A stretch of DNA of 64,000 nt, taken from positions 1,240,001 to 1,304,000 of the forward strand of contig NZ_JBHUOZ010000001.1 in NCBI RefSeq assembly GCF_042686025.1, given 5' to 3'. Below, piece by piece: positions 1 to 9,189 of this stretch. This DNA is from Terrimonas rubra (GTDB lineage: Bacteria > Bacteroidota > Bacteroidia > Chitinophagales > Chitinophagaceae). Both the position numbers and the translations under genes were made by a program. How positions within the stretch are numbered: position 1 is the stretch's first letter; every line of letters begins with the position of its first letter. The notes below the pieces were generated by a model that had not been told where the DNA came from, ran no database searches, and was given only the letters and a program-made list of their open reading frames with translations.

Positions 1-1
1 T

Positions 2-694
2 CAGGCAGGGTTCAATGATATTAATAATCCGGAATGGATCTGGGGGGCTTTTGTTCAGGACGACCAGGGAGATACATTCGGATCTTTTTTCGGCCAAATT
101 TCCTACGACGGTAACACTACGTATGTGCGAGGTACCCCTAAAAGAATTAATTCGGCACTTTATAACCTGATTACTGCAACAGATGTAAGAAAGAAAATGT
201 GGGAACCAAATCCCAATGCAACAAATTTTCCTTTACCACTGGCAACTTATGCAAGAACGCCCTATATGAGCAGAAAGTTTAAAATAAGAACCCTGCCTAC
301 CATAGGTGATGTTCCTTATATACGTTTAGCAGAAATGTACCTGATCATGGCAGAAGCATATGCTAAAATGTCTCCTGCAAAAGAAACAGAAGCAAAACAG
401 GCCTTGTTCACCTTGGCTGTAAACAGGGATCCTAGTTATACATTAAGTACTAATACAGGCGCGGCCTTAATTAATGAAATTCTTGTACAAAGAAGGGTTG
501 AACTTTGGGGCGAGGGATTTCGTTTCTTTGATTTAAAAAGACAAAATCTTCCATTAGACCGTACAGCAGTACCAAATTACGTTGCGGCCTCCGGTGGCGG
601 TACATTACAAATACCAGCCGGTAGCCCTTTATGGCAGTTCGTTATTCCTTTATCAGAAATACAGGCAAACCCCAATTCCAAACAAGACGATTAA
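2..694 (+). CDS. SusD/RagB family nutrient-binding lipoprotein, 3' part
   Basis: The reading frame is open from base 2, so the 5' end lies outside the window; the GTG at 125 is internal. The C-terminal SusD signatures are visible: AEMYLIMAEAYAKM (about base 327) and RRVELWGEGFRFFDLKR (about base 493), and the end reads IPLSEIQANPN, the usual close of this family. SusD proteins are lipid-anchored on the outer membrane and form the lid of a SusC TonB-dependent channel, binding glycans or peptides. The partner SusC should lie upstream, outside the window. A strong terminator follows. The substrate cannot be inferred from this piece. Confidence 0.9.
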   Translation, partial: QAGFNDINNPEWIWGAFVQDDQGDTFGSFFGQISYDGNTTYVRGTPKRINSALYNLITATDVRKKMWEPNPNATNFPLPLATYARTPYMSRKFKIRTLPTIGDVPYIRLAEMYLIMAEAYAKMSPAKETEAKQALFTLAVNRDPSYTLSTNTGAALINEILVQRRVELWGEGFRFFDLKRQNLPLDRTAVPNYVAASGGGTLQIPAGSPLWQFVIPLSEIQANPNSKQDD

Positions 695-728
695 CAATTT
701 TCCTGAAAAGCTGTTAAACTGTATATAT

Positions 729-759
729 AAAAGCTATCTCCAACCGGGAGATAGCTTTT
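729..759 (+). terminator. Rho-independent terminator after the SusD gene
   Basis: A perfect 12-bp stem (AAAAGCTATCTC / GAGATAGCTTTT) with a 7-base loop lies 35 bases after the SusD stop. The stem ends in its own U-run. Confidence 0.8.
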
Positions 760-876
760 ATCATTTCCACCCATCAAATTCCCCGCCCGCACTTCCCGCT
801 TTTTTCCTATATTCATAGCTTCATTAACCATTGAGCAATTTTTAAACGTAATCTGCAAAAAATCAACACAGGAAAA

Positions 877-2841
877 ATGAAAAAAGCAAGTCTATGGATG
901 GCGGCAGCGTTATTCATAACCGGATCTGCCGTTAAAGCCCAGCAGGCACCCGCAGCCACCGAATCCAAGTACGATTCGTACAAACTATTCTCACCGTTGT
1001 TTTATACCTACAATGGTAATGAATACCGTAATGCTGCCGGGGAACCAGGGCCGGCTTACTGGCAAAACAAAGTCGATTACCAGATCAACGCCAAACTAGA
1101 TGATACCAAAAAACAGGTATCGGCTACTGTTGTGATCACTTACCAGAACAACAGCCCGCAGGCATTGAGCTATTTATGGTTACAATTAGATCAGAACCTT
1201 TTCAATAAAAACTCACGTGGCCAGGCAAAAATGCCGGCAACCGGCCGCAGCCGTTATGGTGATGCCAAAAGCGGTTTTGATGGCGGATATAAGTTTTCTT
1301 CTGTAAAACTATTGAACGGAACTGCCGAAGCGGCTGCCGATACGCTGATCTCCGATACCCGCATGCAGGTGCGTCTGGCCAAACCCCTGGTAAAAGGTGG
1401 TATCATTAAATTAAAAATGGAATATAGTTATACCGTTCCGGATTATGGCGCGGACCGTACGGGTATCCAACCTACCAAGAATGGTGATATTTACGCCATT
1501 GCACAATGGTTTCCCCGTATGTGTGTGTATGATGATATCCGCGGATGGAACACCGACCCTTACCTGGGTGCCAGTGAGTTTTACCTGGAATACGGCAATT
1601 TTGATGTAAGTATTACTGCTCCTTCTTCCTTTATTGTTGGTGGCTCGGGTGAGTTGCAAAACCCTCAGGAAGTAATGACGGCTAAACAACTGCAAAGTTA
1701 TAACCAGGCGAAAAACAGCGATAAAACGGTGATCATCCGCTCAGCTGCCGATGTAACTACACCGGGTACACAGCCTAATAAACCCAGCCTGACCTGGAAG
1801 TTTAAAATCCAGAACTCCCGTGACTTTGCATGGGCCGCTTCCAAATCATTTATCTGGGATGCTGCAAAGATGAATTTACCTGATGGTAAAAAAGGACTGG
1901 CTATGTCCTTATACCCTGAAGAGTCTGACGGACAAAATGCATGGGGACGTTCTACAGAATATACCAAAGCCTCTATTGAAAATTACTCAAAAAGATGGCT
2001 GCCTTACCCTTATTATTCAGCAGTGAACGTAGCCAGTAATGTAGGTGGTATGGAATATCCTGGTATTGTATTCTGTGGTTACCGTGCAAAAACAGCAGGA
2101 TTATGGGGTGTAACCGATCATGAATTCGGTCATATCTGGTTCCCTATGATCGTGGGCAGTAACGAACGCCGCTATGGCTGGATGGATGAGGGCTTTAATA
2201 CTTTTATTAACGGTATTGCTGCAAAAGATTTTAATAATGGCGAATATGCACGTCCTGCCGGAAGCGCTCATAACAGTGGCTTATTCAGGCCAGGCATGGA
2301 AGTGGTGTATAATACACCTGATGCCATGAAAGAAAGAAGTATCGGCGCTTTATTATACTCCAAGCCTGGTTTTGCCCTCACTTTATTACGTGAGCAGATA
2401 CTGGGTGAAAAACGTTTTGATTATGCGTTTAGAAAATACACCCGCGACTGGGCTTATAAACATCCTACACCATGGGATTTCTTCCGCAGCATAGAAAATT
2501 CGGCAGGTGAAGACCTTGCCTGGTTCTGGAAAAGTATGATACTGGAGAACTACCAGTTAGACCAGGCCATCGTCAATGTTGAGCCTGTACAGAATGATGC
2601 CAAGAACGGTACCATCCTGACCATTGCCAACCTTGACCAGATGGCAATGCCGGTAGTGATTGAATATACTACAGCCGACGGCACTGTTGCCCGTCAGAAA
2701 TTACCGGTGGAAATATGGCAGAATAATACTGAATGGAAAGTATTATTGCCTGCTACAACTGCTGTAACCAAAGTGGTATTAGACCCGGATAAAGTATTCC
2801 CCGACATGAACCCTAAGAACAATGTCTGGCCGGTTCAATAA
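877..2841 (+). CDS. M1 family zinc metallopeptidase (aminopeptidase-like), secreted
   Basis: 654 residues with a signal peptide (residues 1-21, ending VKA). The gluzincin motif HEFGH is at 415-419 with the third zinc ligand E438 in WMDEGF, giving HExxH-x18-E. The exopeptidase loop is GGMEYPG near 390-396 rather than the textbook GAMEN. M1 enzymes remove N-terminal residues from peptides; this one should act in the periplasm or outside the cell. There is no T9SS sorting domain at the C terminus (it ends NNVWPVQ), so export beyond the periplasm is not indicated. It is monocistronic, with terminators before and after. Confidence 0.92.
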   Translation: MKKASLWMAAALFITGSAVKAQQAPAATESKYDSYKLFSPLFYTYNGNEYRNAAGEPGPAYWQNKVDYQINAKLDDTKKQVSATVVITYQNNSPQALSYLWLQLDQNLFNKNSRGQAKMPATGRSRYGDAKSGFDGGYKFSSVKLLNGTAEAAADTLISDTRMQVRLAKPLVKGGIIKLKMEYSYTVPDYGADRTGIQPTKNGDIYAIAQWFPRMCVYDDIRGWNTDPYLGASEFYLEYGNFDVSITAPSSFIVGGSGELQNPQEVMTAKQLQSYNQAKNSDKTVIIRSAADVTTPGTQPNKPSLTWKFKIQNSRDFAWAASKSFIWDAAKMNLPDGKKGLAMSLYPEESDGQNAWGRSTEYTKASIENYSKRWLPYPYYSAVNVASNVGGMEYPGIVFCGYRAKTAGLWGVTDHEFGHIWFPMIVGSNERRYGWMDEGFNTFINGIAAKDFNNGEYARPAGSAHNSGLFRPGMEVVYNTPDAMKERSIGALLYSKPGFALTLLREQILGEKRFDYAFRKYTRDWAYKHPTPWDFFRSIENSAGEDLAWFWKSMILENYQLDQAIVNVEPVQNDAKNGTILTIANLDQMAMPVVIEYTTADGTVARQKLPVEIWQNNTEWKVLLPATTAVTKVVLDPDKVFPDMNPKNNVWPVQ

Positions 2842-2860
2842 TAAGTTATAATTTTTACGA

Positions 2861-2885
2861 AGCCCCTTCATTGTAAGGGGCTTTT
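2861..2885 (+). terminator. Rho-independent terminator after the M1 peptidase
   Basis: Stem AGCCCCTT / AAGGGGCT with a 6-base loop, followed by T5. It lies 19 bases after the stop codon. Confidence 0.85.
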
Positions 2886-2990
2886 TCATGCTGTAAGATC
2901 CCGGCCATCAGCCTGTGATACCTGGTAACAGGCCGGTAAATTGTGGATAATTATAACATAACTTAAACTTACCTGCCCGGTAAGCTGTTT

Positions 2991-2998
2991 TACCTTTG
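2991..2998 (+). promoter_or_regulatory. -7 promoter box TACCTTTG of the MerR gene
   Basis: It matches the Bacteroidota -7 consensus TAnnTTTG and ends 7 bases before the ATG at 3006, so transcription would start at or next to the start codon. No clear -33 TTG is seen at the usual distance. Confidence 0.55.
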
Positions 2999-3005
2999 TT
3001 GCTCA

Positions 3006-3683
3006 ATGGCTAAAGGGCTTACACAAATTGCATTTGACTTTTTTGCACCTCCCGAAGAGGAAAAAAAGCCAGTTCCACCACCTCCGGCGGAACTGAAGCC
3101 CTTGTTGCAAAAACCGGCCATCATCGAAATTGAAGAGCCGGCGACCGAAGAAGCGGTAACAGAAGAAAAGGTGATTGACCTGGAACAGGAAGCTTTTGCA
3201 GCTCCCGGACCGGTAACAGCAGAAGAGGCAATAACGGAAGAGGCCGGGGACAGTAATATTATTATTGTTGAAAGCAAGGCCAAAAAAAATGGTGAAACCC
3301 GTGGCCGCCGTTCTTTAAAAGAAAAAAGCCTGGATGTTAACCTGATTGAGATACCCAATGACGAGATTTTATTTCAGCGGCATTATTATCCTATTGGTGA
3401 AGTGGCCGAAATGTTTCACGAAAATCAGTCACTCATCAGGTATTGGGAAACAGAGTTTGATATTTTAAAACCCCGTAAAAACGGGAAAGGGGACCGTTTG
3501 TTCCGCCCCGTTGATGTAAAAAATATAGCCCTGATATATGACCTGTTACGCCGCAGGAAGTTTACGATACAAGGGGCCAAAGATTATTTAAAGAATAATA
3601 AAAAGGCGGAAGAAAAATTTGCCCTGGTACAATCATTACAACAAATAAAAAGCTTTTTCCAGGAGATAAAAGCAAATTTGTAA
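3006..3683 (+). CDS. MerR family transcriptional regulator with acidic N-terminal extension
   Basis: 225 residues. The MerR winged-helix DNA-binding domain lies at about 120-195 (YPIGEVAEMF, LIRYWETEF, GDRLFRPVDV, RRRKFTIQGAK). The first ~115 residues are low-complexity, rich in Glu, Pro and Ala, and probably disordered. No C-terminal ligand-binding domain follows, so this is the short 'MerR HTH only' form common in Bacteroidota, whose targets are unknown. The predicted -7 box sits so close to the ATG that the transcript may be leaderless. The next gene starts 21 bases after the stop. Confidence 0.85.
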   Translation: MAKGLTQIAFDFFAPPEEEKKPVPPPPAELKPLLQKPAIIEIEEPATEEAVTEEKVIDLEQEAFAAPGPVTAEEAITEEAGDSNIIIVESKAKKNGETRGRRSLKEKSLDVNLIEIPNDEILFQRHYYPIGEVAEMFHENQSLIRYWETEFDILKPRKNGKGDRLFRPVDVKNIALIYDLLRRRKFTIQGAKDYLKNNKKAEEKFALVQSLQQIKSFFQEIKANL

Positions 3684-3704
3684 CACTCCGGTCATTTCCA
3701 CATT

Positions 3705-4187
3705 ATGCTTATCAAGACCAAACTCTCAGAGCGTGATTTTATAAACGCCAACCTGGTAATGTTATACAACAAACCTTTTTTACGGTTTGCAACTGGCCTG
3801 GTGCTTGCCAGCTGCGTACTGTTTTTTGTTTGCTCCTTTTTTCTTCCTTCGGTGTCTGTACGTTCTGCTATTTTACCTGTACTGGCTATTTCGGCATTAC
3901 CCCTGGCCACTTATTTCAGTGCAAAAAAAATATTTAAAAAGAGTACCACACTCGGTGAAAGTATCAATTACGAACTGGATGAAGATGCCATAAATATACA
4001 TGGTGAATCATTTACCGGGCAACTGGCCTGGACTAAAGTACATAAGGTTACCAAAACCAGGAACTGGTTGCTCATATGGCAGAACAGCCAGCAGGCTAGT
4101 CCTATCCCGCGCAGGAATGTACGTGACCTGGATCTGCCTAAGATAGCCGGGATACTTAATAAAAACGGGGTGAAGAATAATCTCTAA
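3705..4187 (+). CDS. YcxB-like membrane protein
   Basis: 160 residues. Two adjacent membrane segments at about 27-50 and 55-72 are followed by a basic stretch and a C-terminal soluble domain with the YcxB-family pattern (INYELDEDAINIHG, then LAWTKVHKVTKTRNWLLIW). The function of this family is not established. It starts 21 bases after the MerR gene and may be cotranscribed with it. Its last 4 bases overlap the convergent deacetylase gene. Confidence 0.7.
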   Translation: MLIKTKLSERDFINANLVMLYNKPFLRFATGLVLASCVLFFVCSFFLPSVSVRSAILPVLAISALPLATYFSAKKIFKKSTTLGESINYELDEDAINIHGESFTGQLAWTKVHKVTKTRNWLLIWQNSQQASPIPRRNVRDLDLPKIAGILNKNGVKNNL

Positions 4188-5497
4188 AACGCAGGTGGGT
4201 GCTGCATTACCTGCCATTGCATAAATTGCTCATATACTTCTTTCCAGCCTGTAAAAGCAGGGTCGGTCCCAACAAAATTATTATGCCATATCATGCTGAA
4301 CAAGCCGTTTACGTCTTTAACAGCCTGATACAGGCTTTTCATCTCCGCCAGGGCATCCTGCGGGGTGTTATTTTGTTCGTAATAGGCATTGGCATCCATA
4401 AAACAAAAAGGGAATAATAGTAATTCCGTTTGTTGTTCCTGTTCCAGGTCGTACCAGTAAAAGGGCAGGGCAACCGAAGCCCTGAAGCCGTTGATGCTGC
4501 CATAACCCATGGAAAAATCGAATCTGATGCCTTGCTGTAGCAACATCCGGTAAGTATGGGGTACTGTGAATTTGATATAATGCTGCCTTGATGCCAGGAC
4601 CGGCTTGCCGGCTATTTGCGTTAATGTTTGTATTTCCCGATTCATTACGCCCTCATCCAGGCTGCTGTTCCAGGATGGGTGTATACCAACGGGGTAACGG
4701 ATCAGGTGATCACTGATCAAGGCGATCAATTGTTTATTATCCGGTGAAATATTCTTTTCATATTGCGTGCGATGGTGCGCCAGCAAAAAGAAGTAATAGG
4801 GCTTAAGCCGGTGTTGCTCATGTAACTGGTGTAACCAGCCATAAGCATCAAAGGGGTCTTTTTGTTTACCCCGTAATACGGCAATTCTCTTGCTTAATAA
4901 TGAAAATTTGCCCTGTAGGAGATCCTTACACCAGCCCCCCAGATTACGCCGGAAACCTTTGTTCTTATAACTCCAGGCAATATCAATATCGTAGGTGGGT
5001 AAAAAGGTGAATTGATTTTTACCCGCAATTTGTACGGTTAATTTTTCCTGCACTTGTTGGGTAAAATAGGTCCACCAGGTATTGATCAGCGGTTGGTGTA
5101 AAAAGTTTTCCTTAAAAGCCAGTGCGTTTTGGTGTGGGTAGCGTCCAAACTGGTCAGGAGTATAAGGTAAATACTCTTCGTAACGGCTTAACAGATAAAA
5201 GGAGGCTGCAAAAATATCAAAAGGTATATCACCGCCGGTAGCAAAAAAAGCTTTCATGCCATTGGTCTCAAAACAATCAATAGCCTGTGCCTGTATACCG
5301 GACTCCGTTAATAAGGCATGGGGATGTATGGTAAAACATTTTACAGCCAGTACTTCTTTGCTGTAGTTGATGATGATTTCATTATCCTTTACATCATGGA
5401 TAGCAGTAACTATTTGTACAGGTTGTGTAAACAATTGCTGTATAAAGTTGACAACGTATTGTAAACGGGGGGTGATATGGTGGGTGTACAGGTACAA
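4184..5497 (-). CDS. Polysaccharide deacetylase family protein (Bacteroidota type)
   Basis: 437 residues, no signal peptide. The sequence fits the Bacteroidota proteins with an N-terminal DUF7033-like domain and a C-terminal polysaccharide deacetylase-like (NodB-fold) part: TYDIDIAWSYKNKG supplies the paired Asp of the first metal motif, PVGIHPSWNSS the His motif, and IWHNNF a late His. Such proteins are thought to act on cell-wall or surface polysaccharide; the substrate is unknown. It overlaps the convergent YcxB-like gene by 4 bases. Confidence 0.75.
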   Translation of the reverse strand: MYLYTHHITPRLQYVVNFIQQLFTQPVQIVTAIHDVKDNEIIINYSKEVLAVKCFTIHPHALLTESGIQAQAIDCFETNGMKAFFATGGDIPFDIFAASFYLLSRYEEYLPYTPDQFGRYPHQNALAFKENFLHQPLINTWWTYFTQQVQEKLTVQIAGKNQFTFLPTYDIDIAWSYKNKGFRRNLGGWCKDLLQGKFSLLSKRIAVLRGKQKDPFDAYGWLHQLHEQHRLKPYYFFLLAHHRTQYEKNISPDNKQLIALISDHLIRYPVGIHPSWNSSLDEGVMNREIQTLTQIAGKPVLASRQHYIKFTVPHTYRMLLQQGIRFDFSMGYGSINGFRASVALPFYWYDLEQEQQTELLLFPFCFMDANAYYEQNNTPQDALAEMKSLYQAVKDVNGLFSMIWHNNFVGTDPAFTGWKEVYEQFMQWQVMQHPPAF

Positions 5498-5774
5498 TTA
5501 GCAATTAATAATTAGTATTAATAATATTGAAGTTAACTGTTAATAGTGTAAATAAACGTGTTTGCTTTTGCATAATGCCCAATAGAATTACCGAACGTAC
5601 AAGCGAGCGTATAAAAGTCATTTCCACTGGAAATAAATTTTATACCAACTTTATCGGGTTACAAAAGGCGATGCTGGCAGCAATGCAGCCGGTAACAAAA
5701 AAAGGATTAAGTAATTAGTTTGTAGTATAAAGAGGGAACCGCTGCTTTTGCACGACAACTTAAAACTTACTACT

Positions 5775-7157
5775 TTAAACTTTAAACTTATTCTTCTCCA
5801 CCCACTGTTCGTTGAACGATTTTTTAGGGAACTCCAGCTTACTGCGATGTTGTGTCCATGCTTTGCCAATGGTATTGATCAGTTTACTTTTAATAGTACC
5901 GTTGGCCATATTCATCATACTACGTCGCAACATAGCGGTTTTCCAGAGTTTCCAGGCTATTTTTTCGGTAAAGGGGGCATATCCTTCTACACGGGCTTCA
6001 TGCCGGTTTTCGAGTAACAACTCGTGCAGGTTAATTTTTACGGCACATACCTCGGTACAGTTGCCACATAAAGAAGAGGCATGACTCAGGTGTTTCCATT
6101 CCTGCAGGTCCTTTAAATGCGGTGTAATGACCGAACCTATCGGCCCGCTGTAAGTAGCGGCATAAGTATGGCCACCAATGTTTTTATATACCGGGCAGGC
6201 ATTTAAACAGGCTCCGCAACGGATACAATACAGGCTTTCGCGGGTGGCCGGGTTCTTTAAAAGATTGGTACGGCCATTGTCCAGTAATATCACATACATT
6301 TCTTCCGGGCCATCGGTTTCGCCGGCTTGCCTGGGGCCGGTTACAATGGTGTTGTAGGAAGTGATCCGTTGCCCGGTACCAAAGGTAGATAAGAGGGGCC
6401 AGAACAGGGCCAGGTCCGTCATGGAGGGGATCACTTTTTCAATACCAACAATGGCAATATGCGTTTTAGGCATGGAGCAGCTTAACCTGCCATTGCCTTC
6501 ATTTTCTGTTACCGCTATACCTCCGATATCGGCAATAATGAAATTAGCACCGGTTACACCTACTTCGGCTTCGGCATATTTATTACGTAAAATATCGCGG
6601 GCTACCAGTGTTAGCTGCTGCGGGGTCAAAGCAGGGTCCGTACCCAGTTTTTCAGCAAATAAAGCAGCAATATCCTCTTTGCTTTTATGCATGGCCGGCG
6701 TTACAATATGGTAAGGCGGTTCATCATCCAGTTGCTGGATATATTCACCCAGATCGGTCTCAATGCTTTCTATTCCCTGTTCCTGTAAGTATTTGTTCAG
6801 GTGAATCTCCTCCGTCACCATGCTCTTGCTTTTCACGAGGGTTTTGCATTGTTTGGCGGCGCATATTTTCCCTATTTCATCCAGTGCCTGCTGGGTGGTT
6901 TCGGCCCAGATCACTTTAGCCCCACGGGCAGTGATGGTTTTTTCAAACTGTTCTAAATAGCTATCCAGGTTTTCAATGGCCCGCCACTTGATGTTCTTGG
7001 CTCTTTCACGGGCCGTATCCAGCGCTTCAAACTGCTGCTTACCCAATGGCACGGCTGCATTGTATTTACCAATATTAAAATTGATGGTTTTGCGATGTTG
7101 TTTATCGCTTGCTTTAAGAGTGCTTTTGGCAATAAAATCGGCTGCAGTTTCTTTCAC
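5775..7157 (-). CDS. lutB: LutB-type iron-sulfur protein of L-lactate oxidation
   Basis: 460 residues from a GTG start. An N-terminal LUD domain is followed by two 4Fe-4S ferredoxin motifs: CIRCGACLNACP near 309-320 and CGNCTEVCA near 358-366. LutB belongs to the LutABC complex that oxidises L-lactate to pyruvate. The lutA and lutC partners are not in the window: downstream is noncoding and upstream is a DUF3109 gene. A -7-like TACCTTTA lies at 7172-7179 on the minus strand, about 14 bases before the start codon. Confidence 0.88.
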   Translation of the reverse strand: MKETAADFIAKSTLKASDKQHRKTINFNIGKYNAAVPLGKQQFEALDTARERAKNIKWRAIENLDSYLEQFEKTITARGAKVIWAETTQQALDEIGKICAAKQCKTLVKSKSMVTEEIHLNKYLQEQGIESIETDLGEYIQQLDDEPPYHIVTPAMHKSKEDIAALFAEKLGTDPALTPQQLTLVARDILRNKYAEAEVGVTGANFIIADIGGIAVTENEGNGRLSCSMPKTHIAIVGIEKVIPSMTDLALFWPLLSTFGTGQRITSYNTIVTGPRQAGETDGPEEMYVILLDNGRTNLLKNPATRESLYCIRCGACLNACPVYKNIGGHTYAATYSGPIGSVITPHLKDLQEWKHLSHASSLCGNCTEVCAVKINLHELLLENRHEARVEGYAPFTEKIAWKLWKTAMLRRSMMNMANGTIKSKLINTIGKAWTQHRSKLEFPKKSFNEQWVEKNKFKV

Positions 7158-7181
7158 GCTTCTGTTTCGTATAAAGGTAAG

Positions 7182-7781
7182 TTAATCGTTCTCTTTATTG
7201 ATATAATGTGCCTGGGCAATAGCATCAAGGGTTTCGTAAAACTCTTCCCCGTATTTGCGTACCAATGGTTCTTTTAAAAACTGGTAGGTGGGTACTTTTA
7301 ATTTTTCGCCCAGCTTCCAGCCGCATTTACACAGGGTTTTGCGTGGTTCATAGTTCATGCGGTCGTAATCGCCATGTTTACCTTTATATACAATAATAGG
7401 GTAGAGGTGGCAACTGATGGGTTTTTTCCAGCTGATCAGTCCTTCATTATAACCTTTTTCAAAGGCACAATTGATCTGGCCGTCTTTTTCCCTGATAGCG
7501 TAACTACAAATGCCATTGTCATTATGCATGGTAGGGGTTACCCAGCCAAACTCGTTATCGTAAGTGTAATATTGCTGGTCCTCGGCCGATTGGATGGAAG
7601 CTTCGGTAAGGTAATGTTTTATTTTAGGGAAGCTGTCCTTCACTTTACGCAGCTCTTCCTCACTTAACGGAGCTCCTGCATCCCCTTCCTCGCAGCAGCC
7701 GCCTTTACATTTGGCCAGGTCGCATACAAACTGCGATTCCACCACATCATCACTGATCAGTATATTCTCAATCACTATCAT
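7182..7781 (-). CDS. DUF3109 family cysteine-rich protein
   Basis: 199 residues containing a cysteine-rich metal-binding pattern: CDLAKCKGGCCEEGDAGAPL at about 19-38, later GICSYA, CAFEKG, SCHLYPI and CKCGW. These are features of the DUF3109 / YkgJ-like group, which probably chelates iron or zinc; no biochemical role is established. A -7 box TACCTTTG (7786-7793, minus strand) ends 4 bases before the ATG, which suggests a leaderless transcript. lutB starts 24 bases downstream and may be cotranscribed. Confidence 0.85.
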   Translation of the reverse strand: MIVIENILISDDVVESQFVCDLAKCKGGCCEEGDAGAPLSEEELRKVKDSFPKIKHYLTEASIQSAEDQQYYTYDNEFGWVTPTMHNDNGICSYAIREKDGQINCAFEKGYNEGLISWKKPISCHLYPIIVYKGKHGDYDRMNYEPRKTLCKCGWKLGEKLKVPTYQFLKEPLVRKYGEEFYETLDAIAQAHYINKEND

Positions 7782-7785
7782 ACAA

Positions 7786-7793
7786 CAAAGGTA
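7786..7793 (-). promoter_or_regulatory. -7 promoter box TACCTTTG, 4 bases from the ATG
   Basis: The reverse complement reads TACCTTTG-TTGT-ATG. This perfect match to TAnnTTTG is so close to the DUF3109 start codon that no Shine-Dalgarno site could be transcribed. Confidence 0.55.
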
Positions 7794-8064
7794 AGAACTA
7801 ATTAAGGATCTCTGATTGGCTGAGGGGCGATTTGATGTAAGGGGTTTCGAATAACAATAGGCAAAGTTTTGTATTATTAACCATACAGGAAGGCTTGCAG
7901 ATGGTTAGCAAAATGGGAGTGGAGTTTATGTGTAATTATCAGATAATGATATTATTATGTTTTAATATTATTGGGGTCCTCAACAGGTTATTAGCAGGAA
8001 GGGCCGGGAAGTAAGTTTTTGGATTTTCATTTTTCATCGGGCTGTTGGTGTCTGCGGATAGTTG

Positions 8065-8475
8065 TTATTCCTTTTCTACTGCCGCTGTAAATGTTGAAGA
8101 ATTAACCGTCACACCTGAGGGCAGAGAAATGGTTGTCCTGTTTGATTGGATAGCGCCGGGCTCTAATGTAGGTATTAAAGGAGCGCCGGTATAGGTATTA
8201 CCATTATTATCTTTTACCCTTAGTTTTACCACGAGATCGTCGGTACTGTTAATATCGTACTGTTTATTACTTATATTTTTTACTGTATACTCTACACTAT
8301 AGTATGCATTGCCTGTTCCCTGTCCGTGAGTAATTACTGTTAATTGAAAATCGGCTGCTGTAAAACCCGGGTTATCTGTTGTATTGTCGTTTTTGTTACA
8401 ACCAGCCATTAATATAAAAGGTATAGCTAATACTGTTAACAGCATTGTTTTCTTAAAAAGGTTTCTTGTTTTCAT
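8065..8475 (-). CDS. Small lipoprotein, tandem paralogue 1
   Basis: 136 residues with a lipoprotein signal peptide: a positive N terminus (MKTRNLFKK), a hydrophobic core and lipobox LMAGC with Cys26. The mature part is a short beta-rich domain (VEYTVKNIS, VKDNNGNT, LPSGV) ending STFTAAVEKE. It resembles DUF4352-type immunoglobulin-like folds, but the family is not certain. It is clearly homologous to the next gene over its whole length. Function unknown. Confidence 0.8.
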   Translation of the reverse strand: MKTRNLFKKTMLLTVLAIPFILMAGCNKNDNTTDNPGFTAADFQLTVITHGQGTGNAYYSVEYTVKNISNKQYDINSTDDLVVKLRVKDNNGNTYTGAPLIPTLEPGAIQSNRTTISLPSGVTVNSSTFTAAVEKE

Positions 8476-8528
8476 AATTTTATTTTTTAATACTATCAGC
8501 TTGCAGCAAGCGGCATTACAAAAAGTTG

Positions 8529-8942
8529 TTAGTACATTTCAACAGCCGCTGTAAATGTTGAAGGGTTAGCTATTACGCCTGATGGTAAAGCGATTACCGA
8601 TGTACCACTTTTGGTAGTACCGGCTTCTATAAGTGGTAATAAATAATCGGTTTCGGTAAATGTGTTACCATTATTATCTTTCACGATGAACTTCAGGATA
8701 AAATTGTCGTTGCTGTTATTATCGTAATTTTTAGTACTTATGTTTTTTACTGTATATTCTACACGATAGTCAGAACTACTGGGTCTATGTACATGAGAAA
8801 TGATCGTTAACGTAAAATCAGCTGCGGTAAAAGTATTCGGGTTAGTTGTTTTGTCATCTTTGGCACAACTTGTTATCAGTATAACAGGTATGGATAAAAG
8901 TAATAATAGTATGGTTTTTCTGAAAATGTTTCTTGTTTTCAT
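8529..8942 (-). CDS. Small lipoprotein, tandem paralogue 2
   Basis: 137 residues, same architecture as the neighbouring gene: MKTRNIFRK, hydrophobic core, lipobox LITSC with Cys26, then the shared blocks FTAADF, VEYTVKNIS, VKDNNGNTF, LPSGV and PSTFTAAVE. Conservation is strongest in the signal peptide and in the VEYTVKNIS to NNGN region, while the loop after the lipobox has diverged. The two genes lie 53 bases apart on the same strand, so a tandem duplication in one operon is the likely origin. Function unknown. Confidence 0.8.
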   Translation of the reverse strand: MKTRNIFRKTILLLLLSIPVILITSCAKDDKTTNPNTFTAADFTLTIISHVHRPSSSDYRVEYTVKNISTKNYDNNSNDNFILKFIVKDNNGNTFTETDYLLPLIEAGTTKSGTSVIALPSGVIANPSTFTAAVEMY

Positions 8943-9002
8943 AATTTGAAACTTATAAATGTCTTACTTAACTGGCCTATCGTTGTTATCAGTAATATGG
9001 GT

Positions 9003-9092
9003 TTACTTATATTTCGTTAAATAATATATAGCCACAATAGCCATAATGGCCATTATTATTTTAAGTATACCCGATCCGATGGAGTTTTTCAT
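9003..9092 (-). CDS. Possible 29-residue single-span membrane peptide
   Basis: An ATG ORF on the minus strand encodes a peptide whose middle (LKIIMAIMAIVAIYYL) is one hydrophobic span flanked by Lys residues. It lies upstream of, and on the same strand as, the two lipoprotein genes. No clear Shine-Dalgarno site is present, but these are weak in this phylum. It could be a real small membrane protein or chance. Confidence 0.35.
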   Translation of the reverse strand: MKNSIGSGILKIIMAIMAIVAIYYLTKYK

Positions 9093-9189
9093 ATTTTGTT
9101 ATTTTAATAAATTATTGTTTCGTTCCGGTAAAAATGAATGAACGGTCTGTTGCGGCTTGCTTTTCAGCAGCCACTCACAGTTCCTTCTT

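Noticed and set aside
582..818. 78-residue ORF overlapping the SusD end
   Set aside because: It is a frame shadow that continues through the terminator.
5527..5718. 63-residue ORF upstream of the deacetylase
   Set aside because: No family features and an AT-rich spacer; probably chance.
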